64,000 nucleotides of DNA from Bog-159 sp049511415. Lineage in GTDB: Bacteria > Acidobacteriota > Terriglobia > Bryobacterales > Bryobacteraceae. Below the pieces are notes generated by a model that was not told the DNA's origin, ran no database searches, and saw nothing but the letters and a program-made list of their open reading frames with translations. Within the stretch, counting starts at the first letter, position 1, and every line of letters begins with the position of its first letter. The stretch is from the NCBI GenBank assembly GCA_049511415.1, contig JBEKYC010000020.1, positions 32,881 through 96,880 on the forward strand, written 5' to 3'. Of the stretch, positions 44,033 through 51,963 are shown piece by piece. The translations under genes and the position numbers were made by a program.

Positions 44033-44350
44033 GAGTAGCGGTGCTCACTATTATACGGTGGCGGCATCCCGCACGGCTTCGAGATCCCGGATTTCTCCGA
44101 GTAAATGCTACGTACTCCTAGTACTGCTGGGGGTTTCTCCGTGAATCTTCAACCGGTTGCGGGTAGACAAGGTGATTCAGGCTAAACGCAGGTTCCAACC
44201 ATCATTACTCAGTATTCCCTTGAACGATTCAAGAAAAATTGGTACTGTAGGCGAATAGTTACTGGAGCTTGTCGCCACATACCTGAGGAATTCCGTGGAG
44301 CAGCCTGGTGAAATGATCTCGGCAAGAAGTTAGCTTATTAGGATGAAACT
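44033..44350. other. Divergent intergenic region upstream of the ACP/ligase gene block
   Basis: About 318 bases, noticeably more AT-rich than the surrounding genes, separating the cyclase-fold gene from the eight-gene biosynthetic block. It should hold promoters for both sides. A candidate promoter is listed separately. A short palindrome (TACTCCTAGTA, around 44110-44120) is also present. No coding sequence is recognised. Confidence 0.5.
44220..44248 (+). promoter_or_regulatory. Candidate sigma-70-type promoter with overlapping inverted repeat
   Basis: TTGAAC (44220-44225) and TACTGT (44243-44248) are separated by 17 bases, a weak match to -35/-10 consensus. The -35 box overlaps the small inverted repeat TTGAA-CGA-TTCAA (44220-44232), a possible operator. 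The block's first start (44351) has AGGA seven bases upstream. Confidence 0.3.
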
Positions 44351-45019
44351 ATGACTGCAGTCTCCGTTCAAAGTTTGGACCACATGTCCGTCGCGTCAAT
44401 TCAAGAGCAGATCGAACGCGCCATTGACGAACTATTGGCTTCTTTACCAAACCCTGCGCAGCTCTCGGCTAGCCAGCGCCGCGGGATCATCGCACGGTAC
44501 ACGGCAGTGCTGGAAGGCAATTTCATATACTGGATGACCGGCGCTTATCTTGCTGTTGGATCCGAAGAAGCCCGGTCGAAAATTCTGGAAAATCTCCACG
44601 AAGAAGTGCGCGATTCTCATCCGAACATGATGCGAAAGTTTGCCCTGGCAGCGGACGCCGTGCCTACCGAGACAGATGCCGCCGCGGTATATCGGGATCT
44701 GACGAATGTCCGGCTATTCATCGGTCGTCTCGCCGCGGTGCCGATCGTCCTGACGATGGCTTTCTTTGAAGGCTTCATTCAGCGTTTCATGCCGTATTTG
44801 GCGGATCTTGCGGAACGGCAAGGCTCGACCGAGATGGAATACACAGATGTACACGGGGTTTGCGATATAACCCACACGCAGGAACTCTTCCGTGCGCTGG
44901 CCACGGAGATGGCGATTAGCCCGGTCGAACCGGAGACGGATATCTTCGAGGGAATGGGCTTGCTGCGGAAACTGATAGAAACTATCGTCAACGGATGCCC
45001 CGACTCCCGGTGGAATTGA
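44351..45019 (+). CDS. Heme-oxygenase-like diiron oxidase (HDO) candidate
   Basis: 222 aa, all-helical, the size of TenA/PqqC/CADD-like proteins. A plausible six-ligand diiron set is present: E84 or E85 and H90 (NLHEEVRDSHPNMM), E140 (AFFEGFIQRF), then H168, D172 and H175 (DVHGVCDITHTQELF). The H-x3-D-x2-H spacing is the one found in CADD and other HDOs. Known HDOs carry out N-oxygenation, C-C cleavage, desaturation or decarboxylation of amino acids and fatty acids (UndA, BesC, SznF, FlcD/FlcE). As first gene of a block with a carrier protein and PLP enzymes, it probably oxidises an amino-acid- or acyl-derived intermediate. The exact reaction cannot be told. Confidence 0.75.
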   Translation: MTAVSVQSLDHMSVASIQEQIERAIDELLASLPNPAQLSASQRRGIIARYTAVLEGNFIYWMTGAYLAVGSEEARSKILENLHEEVRDSHPNMMRKFALAADAVPTETDAAAVYRDLTNVRLFIGRLAAVPIVLTMAFFEGFIQRFMPYLADLAERQGSTEMEYTDVHGVCDITHTQELFRALATEMAISPVEPETDIFEGMGLLRKLIETIVNGCPDSRWN

Positions 45020-45055
45020 CGGCGGACTCCGGTTCGCGGCAGGATTCACATTATT

Positions 45056-45301
45056 ATGTCTGTTCGTTCGGAGATCCTCGCACAGTTTACCGAAGTCGCT
45101 AGGGAGCAAGACAAGAGTCTGGCGCCCCTGACCGACGAGCTGCAACTGGTCGATTCGGGGCTGGATTCGCTGTGCATGGCAATTGTGGTAGCCCGGCTCG
45201 AGGATTCGTTGGGTGTAGACCCGTTCACGGCCGCCGAAATCGCGGGCTTCCCGGTAACCTTGGGCGAATTCATCGAGTTTTACGAAAATGCCCCGAAGTG
45301 A
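45056..45301 (+). CDS. Acyl carrier protein
   Basis: 81 aa. It has the phosphopantetheine attachment motif DSGLDSL with S38 at the expected start of helix II, followed by CMAIVVARLEDSLGVDPF. It is acidic and helical, typical of a free-standing ACP/PCP. It probably carries the acyl or aminoacyl group activated by the ANL enzyme of the next gene, which overlaps it by 14 bases. It is unlikely to be the housekeeping AcpP, because the motif is DSGLDSL (AcpP has DSLD), it is longer at the N-terminus, and no fab genes are near. Confidence 0.93.
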   Translation: MSVRSEILAQFTEVAREQDKSLAPLTDELQLVDSGLDSLCMAIVVARLEDSLGVDPFTAAEIAGFPVTLGEFIEFYENAPK

Positions 45302-46697
45302 CGCGCGGACGATTTTGGACGGGATCAGCGAGTCCGGAAATCTGCCGGATCGTTTTCTTTCCGCAGCCGAGTGCACCGTCAACTGCAGCAGCTTGGTGGG
45401 CGGATCTTGCCTGGGCGGTCGAATCGAGGAGTTGCGTGGCCGATCGGTGCTCATCTGGACCAGCAGCCAACTCAGCGCGGCATTAGCGCTGATCGAGCTC
45501 GACGGTGTGGCGCGCCGCATGGTCGTTTGCCCTTCCGATGTTTCGTTCGAAGATCTTCCCTACATCCTCGGTTCGGCATCTGTGGATGCCGTCGTATCGG
45601 ATCGGACCCTCGCGGCGCCTGGCATCCCTGGCGTCGCATCGTTCGTCAACTGCGACGCGGAAGTCGCCCCGGCAAACTTCGACCGCGGGATACGCTGCCA
45701 GACCGAGTGGATACTCCTGACTTCCGGTACAACTGGACAGCCCAAGCTCGTCGTACATACACTGGCAAGTCTGGCGGGAGCGATTGAAACCCACGGCTCT
45801 TCGCCGAAACTGGCGGTCTGGAGCACTTTCTACGACATTCGCCGCTATGGCGGTCTCCAGATTTTACTGCGCGCCATGCTCACCGGAGCTTCCCTGGTCC
45901 TGTCAAGCACGGAGGCATCCTCGGCGGATTTTCTGCGCCGGGCGGCCGCCTGCCAGGTAACGCATATCTCCGGAACTCCTTCCCACTGGCGGCGCGCGCT
46001 GATGAACCCTTCGGCACACCTGCTCTCACCCCAGTATGTGCGCTTATCGGGAGAGATTGCCGACCAGGCAATCCTGGACCACCTCCATTCGTTTTACCCG
46101 CAGGCCCGCATCTCGCACGCCTTCGCCTCGACGGAGGCCGGCGTTGCGTTCAACGTCAGCGATGGACTGGCGGGCTTTCCGGCGAGCCTCATTGAGCGGA
46201 ATGCCGCTGTGGAGATGAAGGTTGCAGATGGCTCGCTGCGGATCCGCTCGACGCGCGTCGCGGAGCGCTACTTAGGCGGCCAGGCCAAGCCCATAGCCGG
46301 CGCGGACGGCTTCGTGGACACGGGCGACATGCTCGAATTGCGCGGCGATCGTTATTACTTCGTAGGCCGGCGGGATGGGGTCATCAACGTAGGTGGCTTC
46401 AAGGTACATCCGGAGGAAGTGGAAGCGGTCATCAATCGCCACCCGCAGGTTCGTATGTCCCTGGTCAGGGCCAGAAAAAATCCCGTTACAGGCGCGCTGG
46501 TAGTGGCGGATGTGGTTCTGGCTGCCGCGCCGGCCAACGGCAACGGACGCGCCGGCGAACTGGAGCGCGACATCCTGCAGTTCTGCCGCGGAGCGCTTCC
46601 CCGGCATAAGGTGCCGGCGGCGATCCGCTTTGTCGGCAATTTGCCGGTAGCCGCAACCGGGAAAATGGTGCGCCAGCCATGCGAAATATCCTCGTAA
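45288..46697 (+). CDS. ANL-superfamily adenylating enzyme (carrier-protein loading ligase)
   Basis: 469 aa, shorter than typical acyl-CoA synthetases because the N-terminal part is reduced. The P-loop is WILLTSGTTGQPKLVVH (about 141-157). The A5-like motif is HAFASTEAGVAFNV. The A7/A8 region is FVDTGDMLELRGDRYYFVGR and VINVGGFKVHPEEVEAVINR. The catalytic lysine motif near the C-terminus is LPVAATGKMVR. Such stand-alone ligases form an acyl-adenylate and transfer it to a carrier protein or CoA. The overlap with the ACP gene at its start (14 bases) strongly suggests it loads that ACP. The substrate is unknown. It overlaps the SDR gene by 19 bases. Confidence 0.9.
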   Translation: MPRSDARTILDGISESGNLPDRFLSAAECTVNCSSLVGGSCLGGRIEELRGRSVLIWTSSQLSAALALIELDGVARRMVVCPSDVSFEDLPYILGSASVDAVVSDRTLAAPGIPGVASFVNCDAEVAPANFDRGIRCQTEWILLTSGTTGQPKLVVHTLASLAGAIETHGSSPKLAVWSTFYDIRRYGGLQILLRAMLTGASLVLSSTEASSADFLRRAAACQVTHISGTPSHWRRALMNPSAHLLSPQYVRLSGEIADQAILDHLHSFYPQARISHAFASTEAGVAFNVSDGLAGFPASLIERNAAVEMKVADGSLRIRSTRVAERYLGGQAKPIAGADGFVDTGDMLELRGDRYYFVGRRDGVINVGGFKVHPEEVEAVINRHPQVRMSLVRARKNPVTGALVVADVVLAAAPANGNGRAGELERDILQFCRGALPRHKVPAAIRFVGNLPVAATGKMVRQPCEISS

Positions 46698-47413
46698 CCG
46701 GTGGCAGCCGGGGTCTGGGCTTGGCAATCGCCAGCCAACTCGCCGCCGGGGGCTACCACGTCATCGCGCTGGCACGGAACGAAACCAATCTGCTCAATTC
46801 GGCGAGGCGGGAAGCCGAAAGCAATAGCCCCGGATCATTCGATTTTGTCCCCTTCGATCTGGCCAAAACCGAAGAAATTCCCGGCTTCGTCAAAACGCTG
46901 CGAAAGAAGTTCGGACCCATCTACGGGCTCGTCAACAACGCGGGTATGAGTTTCGAAGGCACCCTGGCGCTGATGCCCAACTCGCGGATCGAACAATTGG
47001 TGCGTCTGAATACGATCGCCCCGATAATTCTGAGCAAGTACATCGTGCGTTGCATGCTGGCTGATGGCGGCGGCCGGATCGTAAATATCGCTTCGATTAT
47101 TGGCTTCACCGGTTACAGTGGTCTTTCCGTTTATGCCGCCACTAAATCCTCTCTGATCGGTTTCACACGGTCTCTGGCGCGAGAGGTCGGCCGCATGGGT
47201 GTAAACGTGAATGCGATAGCGCCCGGATTCGTCGATACAGAAATGACGCAGGAGTTGAAGGAAGAGCAGCGGCAGCAGATCATCAGACGCAGCGCACTGC
47301 GGCGCCTGACCGAAATCGAAGATGTCGCCCACGCGGTCGAATTCCTGCTGGGATCGAAATCGAAAAACATCACAGGCACGACCATTACGGTCGACGCCGG
47401 GAGCACCGCGTGA
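46679..47413 (+). CDS. FabG-like short-chain dehydrogenase/reductase
   Basis: 244 aa classical SDR. It has NAD(P) motif TGGSRGLG (7-14) and NNAG (86-89). The catalytic tetrad is N111, S139, Y152 and K156 (SGLSVYAATKSSLIGF). The C-terminus is GTTITVDAGSTA, as in 3-oxoacyl-ACP reductases. In this block it could reduce a beta-keto or aldehyde intermediate on the ACP. It overlaps the preceding ligase gene by 19 bases, and its TGA overlaps the next start as GTGA, so translation is coupled. Confidence 0.92.
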   Translation: MRNILVTGGSRGLGLAIASQLAAGGYHVIALARNETNLLNSARREAESNSPGSFDFVPFDLAKTEEIPGFVKTLRKKFGPIYGLVNNAGMSFEGTLALMPNSRIEQLVRLNTIAPIILSKYIVRCMLADGGGRIVNIASIIGFTGYSGLSVYAATKSSLIGFTRSLAREVGRMGVNVNAIAPGFVDTEMTQELKEEQRQQIIRRSALRRLTEIEDVAHAVEFLLGSKSKNITGTTITVDAGSTA

Positions 47414-49227
47414 CGGCCAGCCTGCCGCGGAGACAAGAAACTGGCAGTGACTCCACAGCCAAGGCATGGTTACGCGCGCTTGAGCTGACGGCGTCCATGG
47501 CACGCAAACCGGATCGCATTCTTCCCGCCGTGATCGACGAGCGCGCCGCGCAATTTGGAGAGGCGCCGGCCCTGCTATCCGGGCGGGAATGTTTGACCTA
47601 TCGCGCGCTCGCCGAACGTTCCAACCAGTATGCCCGTTGGGCGCTCGACCAGGGACTCGCCAAGGGCGAAGTCGTTTGCCTGATGATGCAGAACCGGCCC
47701 GAATTCCTGGCGATATGGCTGGGCATTACCAAGATCGGTGGTGTGGTTGCCCTCCTCAATACCAATCTGACCGGTTCTTCGATGGCACACTCGATCGCAA
47801 CGGTGGCGCCCAAGCATATTATTGTGGCCGCGGATCTTGCTGGCGCGCTCGCGAAGGCGCTGCCTGAGCTTCCGCAATCGCTCACGGCGCCGACGACCTG
47901 GGTTCACGGCGACGGCGATAGCTCGTTCCGCCGCATGGATAGCGATGTAGAACGCCTATCGGGGCGAAATCTGAGCGGCAGTGAATGCCGGGCCGTGATG
48001 GTTGAAGACCGGGCGCTGCACATCTACACTTCCGGAACTACCGGATTGCCCAAAGCCGCCAACGTCAGTCATGCGCGGCTGCTGCAATGGAGCGGGTGGT
48101 TTGCCGGCATGCTGGATGTCCGGCCGTCGGACCGGATCTACAATTGCCTGCCGATGTATCATAGCGTCGGCGGCATGCTCGCGCCCGGAGCGATGCTGGC
48201 CTCCGGAGCGTCGGTCTTCATCCGGGAAAGCTTCTCGGCCAGCCGCTTCTGGCACGAAGTCGTCCGCTGGGATTGCACGCTGTTCCAATATATCGGCGAG
48301 TTGTGCCGCTACCTGCTTCAAACCGCGCCCTCCCCGGACGAAAACGCTCACCGGATCCGGATCGCTTGCGGCAACGGATTGCGGCCGGACGTGTGGGAAA
48401 AGTTCCAGAGCCGTTTCCAAATTCCGCGGATTGTCGAGTTTTACGCGGCCACCGAAGGGGGCCTCTCGTTGTTCAATGTGGAAGGCAAGTGCGGGTCGGT
48501 CGGCCGCGTCCCCGCATACCTCGCGCATCGATTCGCACCGGCATTGATCCGTTTCGATGCCGAGACAGAAGAGCCGGTTCGGAACGCCGAAGGCTTCTGC
48601 GTGCGTTGCGCTGCGGACGAAATCGGAGAAGCCATCGGCCCGATCCGGGAGGATGCGTCGCAGGCAGGCAGCGGATTCGAAGGCTATACCAGCCAGGAGG
48701 CTACGGAGAAGAGGATCCTTCGCAACGTCTTCCAGCAGGGAGATCGGTGGGCGCGCACCGGCGATCTGATGCGAAAGGACGGGAAGGGTTTTTTCTATTT
48801 TGTGGACCGTATCGGCGATACCTTCCGCTGGAAGGGTGAAAACGTGGCGACAGGCGAAGTCTTGGAAGCGATTTGCGCGTTTCCCGGGGTCCGGCACGCC
48901 AATGTCTACGGCGTCGCCATCCCCGGCGCAGATGGACGAGCGGGCATGGCCGCTCTCGTCGCCGAGCCGGATATCGACCTGGCGGCGCTGCGGGCGCATC
49001 TGGCCGGCCGCCTCCCGCAGTACGCTCGCCCTTTATTTTTGCGCATGCGGAACGAGATGGAAATCACCGGCACGTTCAAATACACGAAGACGGAACTCGT
49101 ACGGCAGGGATACGACCCCACGATAACGAGCGATGTTGTCTATTTCAACGATCCGGAGCGGCAGGCGTTCGTGCGGCTGGACCGCGCGCTCTTCGACCGC
49201 ATTCAATGCGGCGAGATCCGCCTATGA
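47410..49227 (+). CDS. FATP/FadD6-type very-long-chain acyl-CoA ligase
   Basis: 605 aa from GTG 47410, which overlaps the SDR stop. The ATP/AMP motif is LHIYTSGTTGLPKAANVSH (203-221). The FATP-type segment around the second motif is IVEFYAATEGGLSLFNVEGK. Late motifs are GDRWARTGDLMRKDGKGFFY and FVDRIGDTFRWKGENVATGE. The C-terminus has ITGTFKYTKTELVRQGYDP. All are hallmarks of the fatty-acid transport protein/very-long-chain acyl-CoA synthetase branch, which activates long fatty acids. It suggests that the block's product is N- or O-acylated with a fatty chain. Its stop overlaps the next start (ATGA). Confidence 0.92.
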   Translation: MTASLPRRQETGSDSTAKAWLRALELTASMARKPDRILPAVIDERAAQFGEAPALLSGRECLTYRALAERSNQYARWALDQGLAKGEVVCLMMQNRPEFLAIWLGITKIGGVVALLNTNLTGSSMAHSIATVAPKHIIVAADLAGALAKALPELPQSLTAPTTWVHGDGDSSFRRMDSDVERLSGRNLSGSECRAVMVEDRALHIYTSGTTGLPKAANVSHARLLQWSGWFAGMLDVRPSDRIYNCLPMYHSVGGMLAPGAMLASGASVFIRESFSASRFWHEVVRWDCTLFQYIGELCRYLLQTAPSPDENAHRIRIACGNGLRPDVWEKFQSRFQIPRIVEFYAATEGGLSLFNVEGKCGSVGRVPAYLAHRFAPALIRFDAETEEPVRNAEGFCVRCAADEIGEAIGPIREDASQAGSGFEGYTSQEATEKRILRNVFQQGDRWARTGDLMRKDGKGFFYFVDRIGDTFRWKGENVATGEVLEAICAFPGVRHANVYGVAIPGADGRAGMAALVAEPDIDLAALRAHLAGRLPQYARPLFLRMRNEMEITGTFKYTKTELVRQGYDPTITSDVVYFNDPERQAFVRLDRALFDRIQCGEIRL

Positions 49228-50657
49228 TGGAACACTTGGACGAATTGGAGATGACGGAGTCTACCTTCGATCCCACGGGCGCGAGCCTGGGACCGATGGT
49301 TCTTGACGTCATTTCAGATGCAGTCGCTCAATTGCAGTCGGATATTGCCGGCGGCCCGATTATCCCGCAGGTCGCACCGGAAGCGATCCGGGATTATCTG
49401 ACTTCCCATTATGACTTTAGGAAGAGGACGCCGCTCGCCGAAGTGGTGGCCGATATCGAACAGATGTTACGCAAATGGCAGGTGCATGTTACGCATCCCC
49501 GCTATTTTGGGCTCTTCAACCCAAGCGTGACTCTGGCATCCATCGTGGCGGACACGCTGACCGCCATGTATAACCCGCAACTGGCGGCTTGGCGGACATC
49601 GCCCGCGGCCAACGAGATCGAACGGTATACTCTGGCATGGCTGGCGGCTAAGTTCGGCTTACCCGCGGATGCGCATGCGAACTTCACTACGGGCGGGGCG
49701 GAGGCCAATCTCTCGGCGGTAGGCGTGGCGCTGACACGCGCTTTCCCCGAGTATGGCGAACGCGGCTTACGCGGCCTTGCGGCCCAGCCTACCATGTATC
49801 TAACGGGCGAGTCTCACCATTCGTACAACAAAATCGCGCACATGACTGGACTCGGACGGCAGGCCCTCCGTCTGGTGGCGACGGACCAGGACCTGAAGAT
49901 GGACGTGGCGGATCTCGCGGCCCAAGTGGAGCAGGACCGGAAGAACGGCTTTGCGCCGCTCATAGTGATTGGCACGGCGGGCACTACAGCGGGCGGCATC
50001 ATCGATCCTTTGAGCCAACTGGCGGATTTTTGCCGCTGCGAGCGCCTCTGGCTGCATGCGGACGCCGCCTGGGGCGGAGCCGCGGTGATCTCGCCGCTGC
50101 TGAAACATCACCTGGCCGGAATCGAAACCGCCGATTCAATCGGTTGCGATGCCCATAAATGGTTCTCGGTGCCGATTGGCGCTGGCATGTTCTTCTGCCG
50201 CCATGCCGACTCGGTGGCCGCCACGTTTCACGCGGATAATTCCTACATGCCAAGGAAGACAGCCGGCGCGATTAGCGATCCTTACACGACTTCCGTACAG
50301 TGGTCGCGCCGCTTTATCGGCCTGAAACTTTTCCTGTCGCTGGCCCAGAATGGCGAATCGGGACATCGGGAAATGATCGAGCACCAAACTCGCATGGGCG
50401 ACGTTCTGCGCGAAGAGCTGCGGAATGCGGGGTGGCGGATCGTTAATAAGACGCCGCTGCCGTTGGTCTGCTTCACTCGCGACGGACTGGACACCGCGAA
50501 GTTTCTGACTGCCCTGCACACCCGGCAAATCGCGCTGATGGCTGAGTGCCGGCTCGGCGGCGGCGCACCGGTTCTGCGGGCCTGCATCACCAGCTTTCGC
50601 ACCACCGAGGCGGATATTGCGCACGTCGTCAGAGAAATGAGCCGGATCGAGCAATGA
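49224..50657 (+). CDS. PLP-dependent group II decarboxylase-like enzyme
   Basis: 477 aa from ATG 49224, overlapping the previous stop as ATGA; a much longer open frame upstream is the shadow of the ligase. It is fold-type I PLP. Motifs are FTTGGAEANLSAVGVAL (substrate/phosphate), GESHHSYNKIAHM with the ring-stacking His (198 or 199), LWLHADAAWGG (D280), and the Schiff-base lysine K312 in SIGCDAHKWFSVP. This matches aromatic-L-amino-acid/glutamate/2,4-diaminobutyrate-type decarboxylases. It probably removes the carboxylate of an amino acid (possibly a sulfur amino acid made by the next two enzymes) to give an amine. Substrate not determined. Confidence 0.92.
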   Translation: MMEHLDELEMTESTFDPTGASLGPMVLDVISDAVAQLQSDIAGGPIIPQVAPEAIRDYLTSHYDFRKRTPLAEVVADIEQMLRKWQVHVTHPRYFGLFNPSVTLASIVADTLTAMYNPQLAAWRTSPAANEIERYTLAWLAAKFGLPADAHANFTTGGAEANLSAVGVALTRAFPEYGERGLRGLAAQPTMYLTGESHHSYNKIAHMTGLGRQALRLVATDQDLKMDVADLAAQVEQDRKNGFAPLIVIGTAGTTAGGIIDPLSQLADFCRCERLWLHADAAWGGAAVISPLLKHHLAGIETADSIGCDAHKWFSVPIGAGMFFCRHADSVAATFHADNSYMPRKTAGAISDPYTTSVQWSRRFIGLKLFLSLAQNGESGHREMIEHQTRMGDVLREELRNAGWRIVNKTPLPLVCFTRDGLDTAKFLTALHTRQIALMAECRLGGGAPVLRACITSFRTTEADIAHVVREMSRIEQ

Positions 50658-50661
50658 AGCC

Positions 50662-51963
50662 ATGAAAAAGGACACCATCGCGATTCATGGCGGCTACCAG
50701 ACCGATCCCACCACCCATGCGGTGGCTGTCCCCATCTATCAGACGGTTGCGTATGAGTTCGACAGCGCCGATCATGCAGCAGCGTTGTTTAATCTGGAAG
50801 CCGAAGGTTTCCGGTACAGCCGCATCTCCAACCCGACCACGGCAGTTCTGGAGCGGCGGGTGGCAGAACTGGAGGGCGGACTGGAGGCCATGTGCGTGAG
50901 CACGGGGCAAGCCGCCACCTATTACGCCGTTCTAAACGTGACGGAGCTGGGCAGCAATGTCATCTCGGTTCCGCAGCTTTACGGCACCACCCATACGCTG
51001 TTCGCCTATCTCCTGCCCAGCCAGGGAGTCACTGTCCGCTTCGCGGCGTCGGATCATCCGGACGATGTCGAAAGACTGATGGATGATCAGACGCGGGCCG
51101 TATTTTGCGAAACGGTCGGTAATCCGGCCGGAAACGTTTGCGATATCGAGGCGTTGGCCCGGGTAGCCCATAACCACGGCGTTCCCCTGATTGTCGACAA
51201 TACGGTGGCCACGCCGATCCTGCTGTGCCCCATCGAGTATGGCGCGGACATCGTGGTGCATTCCCTGACTAAGTTTATGGGGGGCCACGGCACCACCCTC
51301 GGCGGAATCATCGTCGACAGCGGCAAGTTTCCCTGGAAGGAACACGCCCGGCGCTTCCCGATGTTCAGCCAGCCGGATGCTTCCTATCACGGCCTGATCT
51401 ACACCGAGCATTACGGAAATGCCGCCTACATAGCGCGTTGCCGCAGCGTGTACCAGCGGACCACCGGGTCCGTGCTGCCGGCCCTGAGCGCATTCCTGCT
51501 GCTGCAGGGAATTGAGACGCTGCCGCTGCGCATGGAACGCCATCTTGAAAACGGCAGAAAAGTAGCCGATTTCCTGCGCAAGGATTTCCGGGTTGAGTGG
51601 GTCAACTACGCCGGATTCCCCGAGAACCCCCATTATGCACTGGCGCAAAGGTACCTCGGCGGACGGGCTTGTTCTTTGATGACTTTCGGGATTAAGGGAG
51701 GGTTTGAAGCGGCCGTGCGCTTCTATGACGCTCTCGCCCTGGTCAAGCGCCTGGTGAATCTAGGTGATGCCAAATCGTTGTCCTGTCACCCGGCCTCCAC
51801 CACCCACCGGCAGATGTCCGCGGAGGAGCAGCGCAAAGCCGGAGTGAATCCGGAAACCATCCGCCTCAGCATCGGCATCGAACATATTGACGACATCCTG
51901 GCCGACCTGGATCAGGCGCTGGACGCAGCCGCACGAAAACCCCACCCCGCGGAGGAACTCTAA
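50662..51963 (+). CDS. O-acylhomoserine sulfhydrylase-like PLP enzyme (Cys/Met metabolism family)
   Basis: 433 aa. The PLP lysine is K204 in VVHSLTKFMGGHGTTLGG. Other family motifs are YSRISNPTTAVLERRVAELE, SVPQLYGTTHTLF and CETVGNPAGNVCDIEALA. Length and the long C-terminal domain fit O-acetylhomoserine sulfhydrylase (MetY), which joins sulfide or a thiol to an O-acylhomoserine; gamma-elimination or replacement relatives remain possible. The start is four bases after the decarboxylase stop. Its stop overlaps the start of the MetA-like gene (TAATG). These two could feed ordinary methionine synthesis, but their place in the block argues for a dedicated thiol-amino-acid supply. Confidence 0.92.
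   Translation: MKKDTIAIHGGYQTDPTTHAVAVPIYQTVAYEFDSADHAAALFNLEAEGFRYSRISNPTTAVLERRVAELEGGLEAMCVSTGQAATYYAVLNVTELGSNVISVPQLYGTTHTLFAYLLPSQGVTVRFAASDHPDDVERLMDDQTRAVFCETVGNPAGNVCDIEALARVAHNHGVPLIVDNTVATPILLCPIEYGADIVVHSLTKFMGGHGTTLGGIIVDSGKFPWKEHARRFPMFSQPDASYHGLIYTEHYGNAAYIARCRSVYQRTTGSVLPALSAFLLLQGIETLPLRMERHLENGRKVADFLRKDFRVEWVNYAGFPENPHYALAQRYLGGRACSLMTFGIKGGFEAAVRFYDALALVKRLVNLGDAKSLSCHPASTTHRQMSAEEQRKAGVNPETIRLSIGIEHIDDILADLDQALDAAARKPHPAEEL

Noticed and set aside
44351..50657. Sulfonolipid (capnine-type) biosynthesis as the role of the gene block
   Set aside because: That pathway needs a cysteate-forming enzyme and an alpha-oxoamine-synthase-type cysteate acyltransferase; the PLP enzyme here has a group II decarboxylase signature and no cysteate synthase is present.
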